Positions 51,081 to 59,581 are shown, counted from the first letter of the stretch. The stretch is 64,000 nt of DNA from Lachnospiraceae bacterium EP-SM-12S-S03 (GCA_020540725.1 JAJBSL010000005.1:1-64000), one strand, 5' to 3'. Numbers and translations: made by a program. The notes: a model not told the origin generated them from the letters alone.

Positions 51081-52424
51081 ATGATTAGGAAAGTATTGAT
51101 TGCCAACAGAGGGGAGATCGCTGTACGCATTATCCGGGCATGCAGGGAAATGGGAATAGAGACAGTTGCCGTATATTCGGAAGCGGATGCAGAAGCATTG
51201 CATACACAACTTGCGGATGAGGCAATCTGTATTGGACTGGCGCCGGCGAAAGACAGTTACCTGAATATGGAACAAATCATTAGTGCAACCATTGTATCTG
51301 GGGCAGACGCAATTCATCCAGGATTTGGTTTCTTGTCGGAGAACGGCAAATTTGCAGAACTTTGTGAACAATGCCATATCACATTCATCGGACCGGGGGC
51401 GGAAGTGATCCAAAGAATGGGAAATAAAGCCGAGGCGAGAAAGACGATGATGGCGGCGCATGTTCCGGTTATTCCAGGAAGCAAAGAATCGGTCTGTGAT
51501 GCGAACGCAGGAGCAGAGGTGGCCGGGAAAATCGGATATCCGGTTATCATAAAGGCAGCCCTTGGAGGCGGTGGCAAAGGAATGAGAGTAGCCCGTACAG
51601 AAGAGGAGTTCGAAAGTTGTTTTCGAACGGCGCAAAAAGAAGCAGAAATGGCGTTTGCGGATGGAACTATGTATATTGAACATTTTGTGGAACATCCACG
51701 GCACATTGAATTCCAGATTCTGGCAGACCGTTATGGGAATGTGATTCATCTCGGAGAAAGGGACTGTTCGATTCAAAGGAATCATCAGAAAATGATTGAG
51801 GAGTCCCCATCGGTGGTGCTTACAGAGGCATTGCGAAAAAAGATGGGAGATACGGCGGTACAAGCTGCAAAGGCCGCAAACTATGTCAATGCGGGAACCA
51901 TTGAGTTTTTGTTGGAGCCGGATGGAAAGTTCTATTTTATGGAGATGAACACAAGGATTCAGGTAGAACATCCGGTGACAGAATGTGTGACAGGAATTGA
52001 TTTGATTAAAGAACAGATCCGTATTGCATCGGGAAAACCTCTGTCTTATACACAGGAAGATGTGAAACTAAGTGGTCATGCAATCGAGTGCAGGATCAAT
52101 GCGGAGAATCCAAGTAAACAGTTCCGTCCGTCACCCGGTGTGATTACAGATGTATATTTTCCGGGCGGCAAGGGAGTTCGCATAGACACGGCCGTCTATA
52201 ATGGATACGAAATCCCTCCATATTATGACTCTATGTTGGCCAAATTAATTGTTCATGCAAAGACGCGAAAAGAAGCAATTGCAAAAATGAAAAGTGCCCT
52301 GGGAGAAGTGATCATCACAGGGGTTGATACGAATGTAGACTATCAGTATGAGATTATTGGTCATCCGGATTATCAGGCTGGAAATGTGGATGTAGAATTT
52401 ATCTCTAAAAAAATGTGTGGATAA
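51081..52424 (+). CDS. accC: biotin carboxylase subunit of acetyl-CoA carboxylase
   Basis: 447 residues. ATP-grasp enzyme: KVLIANRGEIAVRIIRA, glycine loop KAALGGGGKGMRVA, LGERDCSIQRNHQKMIEE, and EMNTRIQVEHPVTE. Carboxylates biotin on AccB using bicarbonate and ATP. Confidence 0.96.
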   Translation: MIRKVLIANRGEIAVRIIRACREMGIETVAVYSEADAEALHTQLADEAICIGLAPAKDSYLNMEQIISATIVSGADAIHPGFGFLSENGKFAELCEQCHITFIGPGAEVIQRMGNKAEARKTMMAAHVPVIPGSKESVCDANAGAEVAGKIGYPVIIKAALGGGGKGMRVARTEEEFESCFRTAQKEAEMAFADGTMYIEHFVEHPRHIEFQILADRYGNVIHLGERDCSIQRNHQKMIEESPSVVLTEALRKKMGDTAVQAAKAANYVNAGTIEFLLEPDGKFYFMEMNTRIQVEHPVTECVTGIDLIKEQIRIASGKPLSYTQEDVKLSGHAIECRINAENPSKQFRPSPGVITDVYFPGGKGVRIDTAVYNGYEIPPYYDSMLAKLIVHAKTRKEAIAKMKSALGEVIITGVDTNVDYQYEIIGHPDYQAGNVDVEFISKKMCG

Positions 52425-52441
52425 AAGCCGGATGAGAGCAG

Positions 52442-54139
52442 GTGAGTGACTTGAGATTGAAAAACATGTTTAAGAAAAATAATTATATTTCTCTTGCAGA
52501 GAAAGGCGGTAAAAAACCGGAAGTGCCGGAAGGCTTATGGAAGAAATGTAATGTCTGTAAGGCTGCAATCCTGGCACAGGACGTGAAAGATGGAGGTTAT
52601 ATTTGTCCAAAATGTCATAATTATTTTCGAATTGATACCAGACAAAGAATCCGGATGATCTCGGATGAAGGAAGTTTTCAGGAATGGGACGTAGGGTTGC
52701 AGACAAAGAATCCGCTGCATTATAAAGGATATGAGGAGAAAATCCGGATGCTGCAGGAAAAAACAGGGCTTGATGAGGCAGTTGTTACCGGGAGTGTCAT
52801 GATTCAGGGAATCAAAACAGCAGTAGGAATCTGTGATAGTAGGTTTATTATGGCGAGCATGGGAGAGGTAGTGGGAGAAAAGGTTACTCGTATGGTGGAA
52901 CGTGCTACCAAAGAGAAACTTCCGGTGATTTTATTTGCATGTTCCGGTGGTGCGAGGATGCAGGAGGGAATCATATCTCTGATGCAGATGGCAAAAACAG
53001 CAGCAGCGCTGAAACGGCATAGCGATGCAGGGCTTCTTTATCTTTCGGTATTGACGAATCCGACTATGGGAGGAGTTACCGCAAGCTTTGCAATGCTAGG
53101 AGATGTCATTTTGGCAGAACCCGGAGCTTTGATTGGATTTGCGGGTCCGAGGGTGATTGAACAGACGATCGGACAAAAACTTCCGGAAGGTTTTCAAAAA
53201 GCAGAGTTTCTTCTGGAACATGGGTTCATTGATCGGATTGTGGAGCGAAAAGAATTGAAAATCACGATTGCAAAGATTCTTTTACTGCATCAGAAAAGAA
53301 AGGTTCCGGCAATAGAGAAGTGGGAAGGTAAAGAAGTGAAATCCGATATGAAACCGATGGTTTCTGCCTGGGAGCGTGTGCAGCAGTCACGAAGAAAAGA
53401 CCGACCAACCGGAAGAGATTATATAAAACACCTTTTCACAGATTTTATAGAATTCCAAGGTGACCGATGCTATAAAGAGGATAAGGCAATTCTGGGGGGA
53501 GTTGCAGAGTTTCAGGGAATTCCGGTTACGGTTATTGCACAGGAAAAAGGCGGAAATACAAAGGAAAGTATTGTGCATAATTTTGGAATGCCATCCCCGG
53601 AAGGATATCGGAAAGCGCTTCGTCTGATGAAACAGGCAGAAAAATTTGGGCGGCCGGTGGTATGTTTTGTAGATACACCAGGGGCATTCTGCGGTGTGGA
53701 AGCAGAAGAGAGAGGACAGGGAGAAGCGATTGCCAGAAATCTGCTGGAAATGTCGAATCTAAAGGTACCGGTACTTTCGATTGTAATCGGAGAAGGAGGA
53801 AGTGGAGGAGCACTGGCACTAGCAGTAGCAGATGAGGTATGGATGCTTGAGAATTCTATCTATTCCATTCTGTCCCCGGAAGGATTTGCTTCTATTCTAT
53901 GGAAAGACAGTAAAAGAGCAAAAGAAGCAGCAGGAATCATGCGTCTGACAGCCGAGGATTTAAGAAGGATGAATGTTGTAGAACAGGTGATTCCGGAAGA
54001 AGTGAATTTCTCGAAAGAATGCATGGAAAAAGTAGGAAGAAAACTGGAGAAATCTATCCGCGCATTTCTTGGAAAATATCAGAATATGACAGTGGAAGAA
54101 CTTATAGAGCATAGGTATGAACGTTTTAGAAAATATTGA
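52442..54139 (+). CDS. accDA: fused acetyl-CoA carboxylase carboxyltransferase, AccD-AccA
   Basis: 565 residues. The start could be GTG 52442, TTG 52451 or ATG 52466. Residues ~1-280 are AccD: zinc finger CNVCK...CPKCH (near 36-58), then the crotonase fold ([25 protein letters not shown]). Residues ~305-565 are AccA ([65 protein letters not shown]). In most bacteria these are two proteins forming an alpha2beta2 complex. The reading frame is open through the join, with no sign of an assembly frameshift. Transfers carboxyl from biotin to acetyl-CoA. Confidence 0.94.
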   Translation: MSDLRLKNMFKKNNYISLAEKGGKKPEVPEGLWKKCNVCKAAILAQDVKDGGYICPKCHNYFRIDTRQRIRMISDEGSFQEWDVGLQTKNPLHYKGYEEKIRMLQEKTGLDEAVVTGSVMIQGIKTAVGICDSRFIMASMGEVVGEKVTRMVERATKEKLPVILFACSGGARMQEGIISLMQMAKTAAALKRHSDAGLLYLSVLTNPTMGGVTASFAMLGDVILAEPGALIGFAGPRVIEQTIGQKLPEGFQKAEFLLEHGFIDRIVERKELKITIAKILLLHQKRKVPAIEKWEGKEVKSDMKPMVSAWERVQQSRRKDRPTGRDYIKHLFTDFIEFQGDRCYKEDKAILGGVAEFQGIPVTVIAQEKGGNTKESIVHNFGMPSPEGYRKALRLMKQAEKFGRPVVCFVDTPGAFCGVEAEERGQGEAIARNLLEMSNLKVPVLSIVIGEGGSGGALALAVADEVWMLENSIYSILSPEGFASILWKDSKRAKEAAGIMRLTAEDLRRMNVVEQVIPEEVNFSKECMEKVGRKLEKSIRAFLGKYQNMTVEELIEHRYERFRKY

Positions 54140-54150
54140 TGAAGAATGTA

Positions 54151-54180
54151 TTGCAGATTTGCGGAAAGAGTGTGTATAAT
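54151..54180 (+). promoter_or_regulatory. possible internal promoter for fabT
   Basis: TTGCAG (54151-54156), 18 bp, TATAAT (54175-54180), 36 bp before fabT. No TTTGAnnnTCAAA site is visible here. Confidence 0.4.
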
Positions 54181-54215
54181 GGAAAAAAGAGATTGGGATT
54201 GAAAGGAAAAGGAAG

Positions 54216-54662
54216 ATGGATACTTATAAGACAATCAATGATGTATTGGTTCATCTGTTCCATGAAATCTGGGAACTGGAAGGGGAAGCAATTATTACAG
54301 AGGAGTATAGGGACATCAGTAATAATGATATGCACATTATAGAAGCGATTGGACTTGGTGAAGGCAAGAATATGTCTGCAATTGCAAAGAAACTCAATAT
54401 TACGGTAGGTTCTCTTACAACTTCAATGAATAGCCTTGTGAATAAGAAATATGCCGTGCGAATCCGTAGCGAAGAGGACAGGCGTGTTGTTTACATCAGA
54501 TTGACGGAGAAAGGAGAGCGGGCATATCATCATCATGAGGATTTCCATACGCAGATGACACAGGCTGTTGTGGACAAACTGACAGAAGAGGAAATGCCGG
54601 TATTATTGAAAACGCTGAATGGACTATCGGAGTTTTTCAGAAATTATCATGAACAAGAATAA
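54216..54662 (+). CDS. fabT: MarR-family regulator, FabT-like
   Basis: 148 residues; AAAAGGAAG upstream. Winged-helix core with MSAIAKKLNITVGSLTTSMNSLVNKKYAVRI and wing SEEDRRVVYIRLTEKG. As the last gene of a fab operon that has a FabT-type palindrome at its promoter, it is the probable repressor, with long-chain acyl-ACP as corepressor in streptococci. In streptococci fabT lies near the start of the cluster; here it closes it. Confidence 0.85.
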   Translation: MDTYKTINDVLVHLFHEIWELEGEAIITEEYRDISNNDMHIIEAIGLGEGKNMSAIAKKLNITVGSLTTSMNSLVNKKYAVRIRSEEDRRVVYIRLTEKGERAYHHHEDFHTQMTQAVVDKLTEEEMPVLLKTLNGLSEFFRNYHEQE

Positions 54663-54686
54663 GATATGGGAATTTGTGATTTTACA

Positions 54687-54710
54687 GAGGAGTAGCTTTG
54701 GCTACTCCTC
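54687..54710. other. perfect 10-bp hairpin between convergent genes
   Basis: GAGGAGTAGC (54687-54696) / GCTACTCCTC (54701-54710), loop TTTG. The right arm encodes the last codons and stop of the minus-strand gene. No T-tract on either side; possibly a weak or factor-assisted terminator. Confidence 0.55.
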
Positions 54711-54965
54711 AATTACGTGTATCTCCAAATAGTCAAAATCAATAGAATCGATAAAACTATCCTGATAGAATCTGGCTTTATCATGCTTTTGGAATTCATG
54801 GATCGTAGAATCCAGCCAGATTGGTTTACTTAGATCAAATTCATAGCAGATGGAATCTAACGCATGGAAAATCTTATGTGTACGTGTATCTTCCGAGTCA
54901 TCGCAGATGACCGTGTCTTTTATTAATCTGTTATCCTTAAAAATCTTACCCCAAAGACGAAACAT
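54702..54965 (-). CDS. conserved-looking small protein of unknown function
   Basis: 87 residues; a strong CAGGAGGG lies 6 nt before the ATG. Acidic with aromatic residues (MFRLWGKIFKDNRL start; SKPIWLDSTIHEFQ; DSIDFDYLEIHVIEE end). Soluble, no Cys pair or TM helix. I do not recognise the fold. Convergent with fabT; a short divergent region separates it from the hydrolase gene. Confidence 0.75.
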   Translation of the reverse strand: MFRLWGKIFKDNRLIKDTVICDDSEDTRTHKIFHALDSICYEFDLSKPIWLDSTIHEFQKHDKARFYQDSFIDSIDFDYLEIHVIEE

Positions 54966-55081
54966 GATTACCCTCCTGTGTGTTCAACCTATATCACAAC
55001 CATCATATCATTTCAATACTTGTTTTTCCACTATTTTTGGTGTAAATAATATATAGAACAGAGTTTGGGAGGAATCAGGAA

Positions 55082-55594
55082 ATGAGCAAAGTATTAATTG
55101 TCGTAGATATGCAGAACGATTTCGTAACAGGAAGTCTTGGGACAAAGGAAGCACAAGCCATTGTGGGGAATGTAAAGGCGAAGGTAGAAGAGTATCAGGA
55201 GAATGGAAATGAAGTTATTTTCACGAGAGATACGCATACGCAGCTTTATTTGGAAACGCAGGAAGGAAGGAATCTTCCGGTAGTACATTGCGTCAAAGGT
55301 ACAACAGGATGGGAGATTGTTGAGGAACTAAAGACGTATGCAAAGAAAATTTTCGATAAGCCTGCATTTGGCAGTGTGGAATTGGGAAATTATTTAGCAG
55401 ATGGGAATTACACGGAGATAGAATTTGTGGGATTATGCACCGATATTTGTGTGGTATCCAACGCATTGCTTTGCAAGGCATTTCTACCGGAAGTCAAGAT
55501 ATCTGTGGACAGCTTATGTTGTGCAGGTGTGACACCGGAAAGTCATGAAGCGGCACTTCTGACAATGAAAATGTGTCAGGTTGAGGTAAAGTAA
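55082..55594 (+). CDS. isochorismatase-fold cysteine hydrolase, nicotinamidase-like
   Basis: 170 residues; GGGAGG upstream. Catalytic Asp in VVDMQNDFVTGSLG (near 9), Lys in FDKPAFGSVE (near 90) and Cys in VGLCTDICVVSN (near 125); DTHTQLYLETQEG matches the metal-binding region of the PncA group. Nicotinamidase is plausible, given the NMN-type enzyme at 7090, but not proved. A TTGTTT-17-TAAATA promoter may lie at 55020-55048. The EIIC gene starts directly after the stop. Confidence 0.82.
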   Translation: MSKVLIVVDMQNDFVTGSLGTKEAQAIVGNVKAKVEEYQENGNEVIFTRDTHTQLYLETQEGRNLPVVHCVKGTTGWEIVEELKTYAKKIFDKPAFGSVELGNYLADGNYTEIEFVGLCTDICVVSNALLCKAFLPEVKISVDSLCCAGVTPESHEAALLTMKMCQVEVK

Positions 55595-56659
55595 ATGAAC
55601 TGGCTTAAGAAATTACTCGACCGTATTTTTATAGAAGGATTAAGCGGAATGGCGCATGGGCTTTTCGCAACATTGATCGTTGGAACAATCATACAACAGA
55701 TCGGAATATTGATAGGTGGGCAGACGGGAAATATGCTCTGTGCCGTTGGGAAAATGGCAGCAGCGCTTACGGGCGCCGGAATTGGTGTGGGAGTTGCCTA
55801 TCGGTTGAAAGCAAGTTCGCTTGTCGTATTATCTGCAGCAACAGCAGGTATGGTGGGCGGATTCGCAAGTAAGCTCCTTGCAGGAAACGTACTGGGGGAT
55901 GGAAGTGTGATACTAACCGGACCGGGAGAACCGTTGGGTGCATTTATTGCGGCTTATATAGGAATTGAGATCGGGCAGGTTCTGTCAGGGAAGACAAAGA
56001 TTGATATTCTGCTCACACCGATTGTAACGGTAGGTGTGGGATCGGCTGCGGGGCTTCTTGTAGGACCGGCCATTTCAGAGTTTATGAATCGGATTGGAGG
56101 GCTGATCAACTGGGGAACGGAACAACAACCTTTGATTATGGGAATTGTGGTATCTGTTTTGATGGGAATGGCGCTGACCCTTCCGATCAGTTCAGCAGCG
56201 CTTGGGGTGATACTCAATCTGAACGGATTGGCAGCAGGAGCGGCGACGGTAGGCTGTTGTTGTAATATGGTAGGATTTGCAGTGGCAAGTTTTCGTGAGA
56301 ACAAGGTTGGAGGACTGCTGGCCCAAGGCATCGGAACATCCATGCTTCAGATTCCGAATATTGTAAGGAATCCCCTCATTTGGATTCCGCCTATTTTATC
56401 CAGTGCGGTTCTTGGTCCTATCGCAACGATCGTATTAAAGATGACGAATAATGCAACGGGTGCAGGCATGGGAACTGCAGGGCTTGTGGGGCCGATCATG
56501 ACATGGCAGACCATGTCTGTATCGGAACCTGCGACCATTGTCCTGATGAAAATATTTGCGATTCAGATAATACTTCCGGCCATTGTTACGGCAGTGATTG
56601 CGGAGTTCATGAGGAAAAAGAAATGGATCAAACAGGGGGATATGAAATTGGAACTTTAA
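55595..56659 (+). CDS. PTS EIIC-like membrane protein (PfoR type)
   Basis: 354 residues, start abutting the previous stop with GAGG upstream. Eight to ten hydrophobic helices rich in Gly/Ala (GVGVAYRLKASSLVVLSAATAG, TLPISSAALGVILNLNGLAAG). It fits the EIIC-2/PfoR group. No EIIA or EIIB partner is near, so sugar transport is not shown; some family members are called regulators. Confidence 0.78.
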   Translation: MNWLKKLLDRIFIEGLSGMAHGLFATLIVGTIIQQIGILIGGQTGNMLCAVGKMAAALTGAGIGVGVAYRLKASSLVVLSAATAGMVGGFASKLLAGNVLGDGSVILTGPGEPLGAFIAAYIGIEIGQVLSGKTKIDILLTPIVTVGVGSAAGLLVGPAISEFMNRIGGLINWGTEQQPLIMGIVVSVLMGMALTLPISSAALGVILNLNGLAAGAATVGCCCNMVGFAVASFRENKVGGLLAQGIGTSMLQIPNIVRNPLIWIPPILSSAVLGPIATIVLKMTNNATGAGMGTAGLVGPIMTWQTMSVSEPATIVLMKIFAIQIILPAIVTAVIAEFMRKKKWIKQGDMKLEL

Positions 56660-56681
56660 ATCTAAAAAAACTGTTAAGTTT

Positions 56682-56710
56682 ATGACAAGTGATTGGGGAT
56701 ATGGTATAAT
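56682..56710 (+). promoter_or_regulatory. promoter of the alarmone synthetase gene
   Basis: ATGACA (56682-56687), 17 bp, TATAAT (56705-56710). The transcript should start near 56717, at the foot of the structured leader. Confidence 0.7.
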
Positions 56711-56717
56711 ATTCTCG

Positions 56718-56803
56718 AAGTGCGTGTATGATACTGTATCTGGAAAGGTACAGCCATCGGTTACACGTCTGCCGGAGGCACCTTAACCGTTATACGGTCA
56801 AGG
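56718..56803 (+). ncRNA. structured 5' leader of the small alarmone synthetase gene
   Basis: Three stem-loops occur in ~85 nt. First, CGTGTA (56723-56728) pairs with TACACG (56762-56767), enclosing CTGTA / TACAG. Second, TGCC-GGA-GGCA (56770-56780). Third, CCTTaACCGT-TAT-ACGGTcAAGG (56781-56803). Then ~18 nt lead to AGGAGG. It does not match a riboswitch class I know and has no terminator, so control at translation or by stability is the likelier reading. Confidence 0.5.
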
Positions 56804-56831
56804 AAAAGTTCTTTGGAAAACAGGAGGAAGA

Positions 56832-57548
56832 ATGATGCAGGATGTAATGAAAGCAATCATGGATTATGACGACGTGGACGCATGGATGACCGCGATGTTT
56901 TTATATAATTCAGCATTGAAAGAAGTCGGAACGAAACTTGAGATCCTGAATGATGAATTTAAGCATGTCCACCGTTACAATCCGATTGAACACATTAAGA
57001 CAAGGATTAAGTCCCCGGAGAGCATTGTGAAGAAACTGAAACGGTACGGATATGAGATATCCATTGAGAATATGATCGAGTATATCAATGATATTGCAGG
57101 CGTACGTCTGATCTGTTCCTTTACATCAGACATTTACCGGTTAGCTGAGATGATCGGCAACCAGAGCGACTTGAAAGTACTTACGATAAAAGACTATATT
57201 AAGACACCGAAAGAAAGCGGCTACAAAAGTTACCATATGCTGGTCTCTGTTCCGATTTTCCTGTCTGACAGTGTAGTAAACACGAAGGTGGAGATTCAGA
57301 TACGGACGATTGCAATGGACTTCTGGGCGAGTCTGGAACATAAGATATATTATAAGTTTGAAGGAAATGCACCAGAATACATAAGCAAAGAACTTAGGGA
57401 TTGTGCGGAGATGGTATCAGGGCTGGATGAGAAGATGCTTTCGCTCAACAATGCGATTCAGGAATGTCTCAGCAGGGAAGAAGCGAAGCAAAATGAGAAC
57501 GAGGCGTCTAACCACTTACAGGAGGCAGCAAAACTGGGAGTCTTATAG
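56832..57548 (+). CDS. small alarmone synthetase ((p)ppGpp synthetase domain only)
   Basis: 238 residues (or 237 from the second ATG, better spaced from AGGAGG). RelA/SpoT synthetase motifs: RIKSPESIVKKLKRYG, INDIAGVRLICSFTSDIYRL, TPKESGYKSYHMLV and EIQIRTIAMDFWASLEHKI. No HD domain, TGS or ACT. It transfers pyrophosphate from ATP to GDP/GTP, as RelP/RelQ do. The C-terminal ~40 residues are a coiled-coil-like helix. Preceded by a structured leader; the YitT gene follows after 24 nt. Confidence 0.9.
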   Translation: MMQDVMKAIMDYDDVDAWMTAMFLYNSALKEVGTKLEILNDEFKHVHRYNPIEHIKTRIKSPESIVKKLKRYGYEISIENMIEYINDIAGVRLICSFTSDIYRLAEMIGNQSDLKVLTIKDYIKTPKESGYKSYHMLVSVPIFLSDSVVNTKVEIQIRTIAMDFWASLEHKIYYKFEGNAPEYISKELRDCAEMVSGLDEKMLSLNNAIQECLSREEAKQNENEASNHLQEAAKLGVL

Positions 57549-57572
57549 AATACAGGCAGGAGAAAGAAATAC

Positions 57573-58448
57573 ATGGAGTGGAGTAATAAGAAACGCGCGA
57601 TGGCACAACTGGGCTGGACCTTTTTAGGAAGTCTGCTTTTCGCCCTTGGTGTCAATTTGATCATTATGCCGCTTAAGTTATACAACGGCGGTTTTATGGG
57701 TGTAGCACAGCTCATCCGAACATTTGTAGTCAGTGTACTGCATGTGAATGCGGGACATATTGACCTTGCGGGTATCATATTTTATATATTGAATGTGCCG
57801 CTTTTTTATTTGGCTTGGAAGGGAATTGGCAAGAGTTTTTGTGTTCGGACTGTGATCGCAGCTACAATAGAAAGTGTGCTTCTTACTGTGATCCCGATTC
57901 CGGCAGAGCCGATTATTACAGATATGCTGACAGCATGTATCATCGGAGGACTTATTTCAGGGGTAGGAACCGGCCTGATCCTTCGTGGCGGAAGCTCAGG
58001 AGGAGGGCAGGATATTGTAGGAATACTTTGTGCCAAGAAATATCCGGGATTCAGCGTAGGCAAGATCGGTATTATTATGAATATCGGTGTTTATGGGGTC
58101 TGCCTGATGCTGTTTGATATTGAAGTTGTAATTTATTCATTGATTTATGCAACAGTAGTATCCCTTGCCATTGACAAGATTCACATTCAGAATATCAATA
58201 TGAGTGTGATGATCTTTACAAAACAACTTGGAATTTCCGAAGCGATCATGAAGGAGATGGGGCGAGGAGTAACCAACTGGGAAGGGGCGGGAGCCTATAC
58301 GAATGAGACGTCCTACATACTGTATGTTGTGATCTCCAAGTATGAAGTGAACCAGATCAAACGAATCGTACAAAAGATTGACCCGAAAGCTTTTATGATT
58401 TTCACAGAAGGAACAGCGGTAACGGGTAATTTTGAAAAAAGACTATAG
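57573..58448 (+). CDS. YitT family membrane protein, second copy
   Basis: 291 residues; AGGAGA upstream. Five to six TM helices with RGGSSGGGQDIVGILC, then a DUF2179 domain (~205-285). Paralogue of the protein at 26510, clearly divergent. Function unknown. A terminator follows directly. Confidence 0.85.
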   Translation: MEWSNKKRAMAQLGWTFLGSLLFALGVNLIIMPLKLYNGGFMGVAQLIRTFVVSVLHVNAGHIDLAGIIFYILNVPLFYLAWKGIGKSFCVRTVIAATIESVLLTVIPIPAEPIITDMLTACIIGGLISGVGTGLILRGGSSGGGQDIVGILCAKKYPGFSVGKIGIIMNIGVYGVCLMLFDIEVVIYSLIYATVVSLAIDKIHIQNINMSVMIFTKQLGISEAIMKEMGRGVTNWEGAGAYTNETSYILYVVISKYEVNQIKRIVQKIDPKAFMIFTEGTAVTGNFEKRL

Positions 58449-58452
58449 AAGA

Positions 58453-58489
58453 AAGGTGTCGAGGCGAAAGTGTTTCGATACCTTTTTTT
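58453..58489 (+). terminator. terminator after the second YitT gene
   Basis: AAGGTGTCGA (58453-58462) / TCGATACCTT (58475-58484), one G-T pair, then T's. Confidence 0.85.
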
Positions 58490-58490
58490 A

Positions 58491-58521
58491 TGATGTAGGA
58501 AATTTCTTCGTAATCCTATGT
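58491..58521. repeat. ATAGGA palindromic repeat, copy 4
   Basis: TGATGTAGGAAATTTCTTCG followed by TAATCCTATGTGCA. Same core and TTCG loop as the copy at 44851, again starting where the terminator T-tract ends. Confidence 0.6.
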
Positions 58522-58545
58522 GCAATCTTTTTTATGTAAAATTAT

Positions 58546-58600
58546 TTTACAAAAACTTAACAAAAAGACTGTTTTGGATTTTACAGAAGTTTTTTATGAT
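58546..58600 (+). promoter_or_regulatory. pstS promoter with Pho-box-like half-sites
   Basis: TTTACA (58546) and TTAACA (58557) are 11 bp apart, and another TTTACA starts at 58580. A -10 TATGAT (58595-58600) has a poor -35 (TTTTGG at 58572), as expected for an activated promoter. Confidence 0.55.
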
Positions 58601-58672
58601 ACTACCTGTGAAGAAGATATGAGTTCTGCAAAAAACGCAGACAACTATGGATTGAAAAGGAGAATGAAAAAG

Positions 58673-59581
58673 ATGAAGTTAAAGAAATTATTGGCAGTAA
58701 CAGCAATCGTGGCAATGACAGCAATTTCAGTAGTCGGATGCGGAAGCAAAGACGAAAGCACAGACGGCAGTACAGATAAAAAAGCAGAATGGGATGCAAC
58801 AAACGACATTTCCGTTGTATCAAGAGAAGATGGTTCCGGAACAAGAGGCGCTTTCATTGAGTTGTTCGGAGTAGAAGAAAAAGATGAAAACGGCGAGAAG
58901 ATGGATATGACAACAGAGGAGGCTGCTATTACAAACAGCACATCCGTTATGATGAATACAGTGGCAGGTAACGAATATGCCATCGGTTATATTTCGCTTG
59001 CATCTTTGGATGACAGTGTGAAAGCAGTAAAAATTGACGGAGCAGAAGCAACAGTAGACAATATCAAATCCGGAGCTTATAAGGTACAGAGACCTTTCAA
59101 CATTGTGACAAAAGACGGATTGAGCGACGTAGCACAGGATTTTGTGAACTATATCATGAGCGAAGAAGGACAGAAAGTAGTTGAAGATAATAACGGAATC
59201 CCAATGGATGATGTTAAGCCGTATGAAAGCAATGGAGCAACAGGAAAAATTGTAGTAGCAGGTTCCTCTTCTGTATCTCCGATCATGGAAAAATTAAAAG
59301 AAGCATATTTGGCAGTAAACACAGGGGCTGAAATTGAGATCCAGACAAGTGATTCAACAACAGGTGTAACTTCAGTAATCGACGGACTTTGCGATATCGG
59401 TATGGCATCCAGAGAACTGAAAGATACGGAGACAGCAGAAGGTGTAAAACCGACAGTTATCGCATTAGATGGAATTGCAGTAATTGTAAACAATGACAGC
59501 AAAGTAGATGAGCTTTCAAGCGAACAGGTAAAATCCATCTATACAGGTGAAGTTCTTACATGGGATGAGGTAGTAGAGTAA
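58673..59581 (+). CDS. pstS: phosphate-binding lipoprotein PstS, circularly permuted relative to E. coli PstS
   Basis: 302 residues from ATG 58673 (AAGGAG 10 nt upstream; ATG 58664 abuts it). Lipobox VVGC with Cys23. The phosphate motif SREDGSGTRGAF is at ~50-61, followed by IGYISLASL, RPFNIVTKDG and SEEGQKVVE, which belong to the second half of E. coli-type PstS. The first-half motifs come last: AGSSSVSPIMEKL (~197), GMASRELKD, DGIAVIVN, SIYTGEVLTWDEV at the end. The order is thus permuted with new termini between the LTWDEV and SREDGSGT segments. I recall the same order in streptococcal PstS. Confidence 0.92.
   Translation: MKLKKLLAVTAIVAMTAISVVGCGSKDESTDGSTDKKAEWDATNDISVVSREDGSGTRGAFIELFGVEEKDENGEKMDMTTEEAAITNSTSVMMNTVAGNEYAIGYISLASLDDSVKAVKIDGAEATVDNIKSGAYKVQRPFNIVTKDGLSDVAQDFVNYIMSEEGQKVVEDNNGIPMDDVKPYESNGATGKIVVAGSSSVSPIMEKLKEAYLAVNTGAEIEIQTSDSTTGVTSVIDGLCDIGMASRELKDTETAEGVKPTVIALDGIAVIVNNDSKVDELSSEQVKSIYTGEVLTWDEVVE

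Noticed and set aside
56718-56803. Known riboswitch (ykkC/ppGpp, c-di-GMP, ZTP, PRPP) before the alarmone synthetase
   Set aside because: None of the conserved core sequences of these classes is present.
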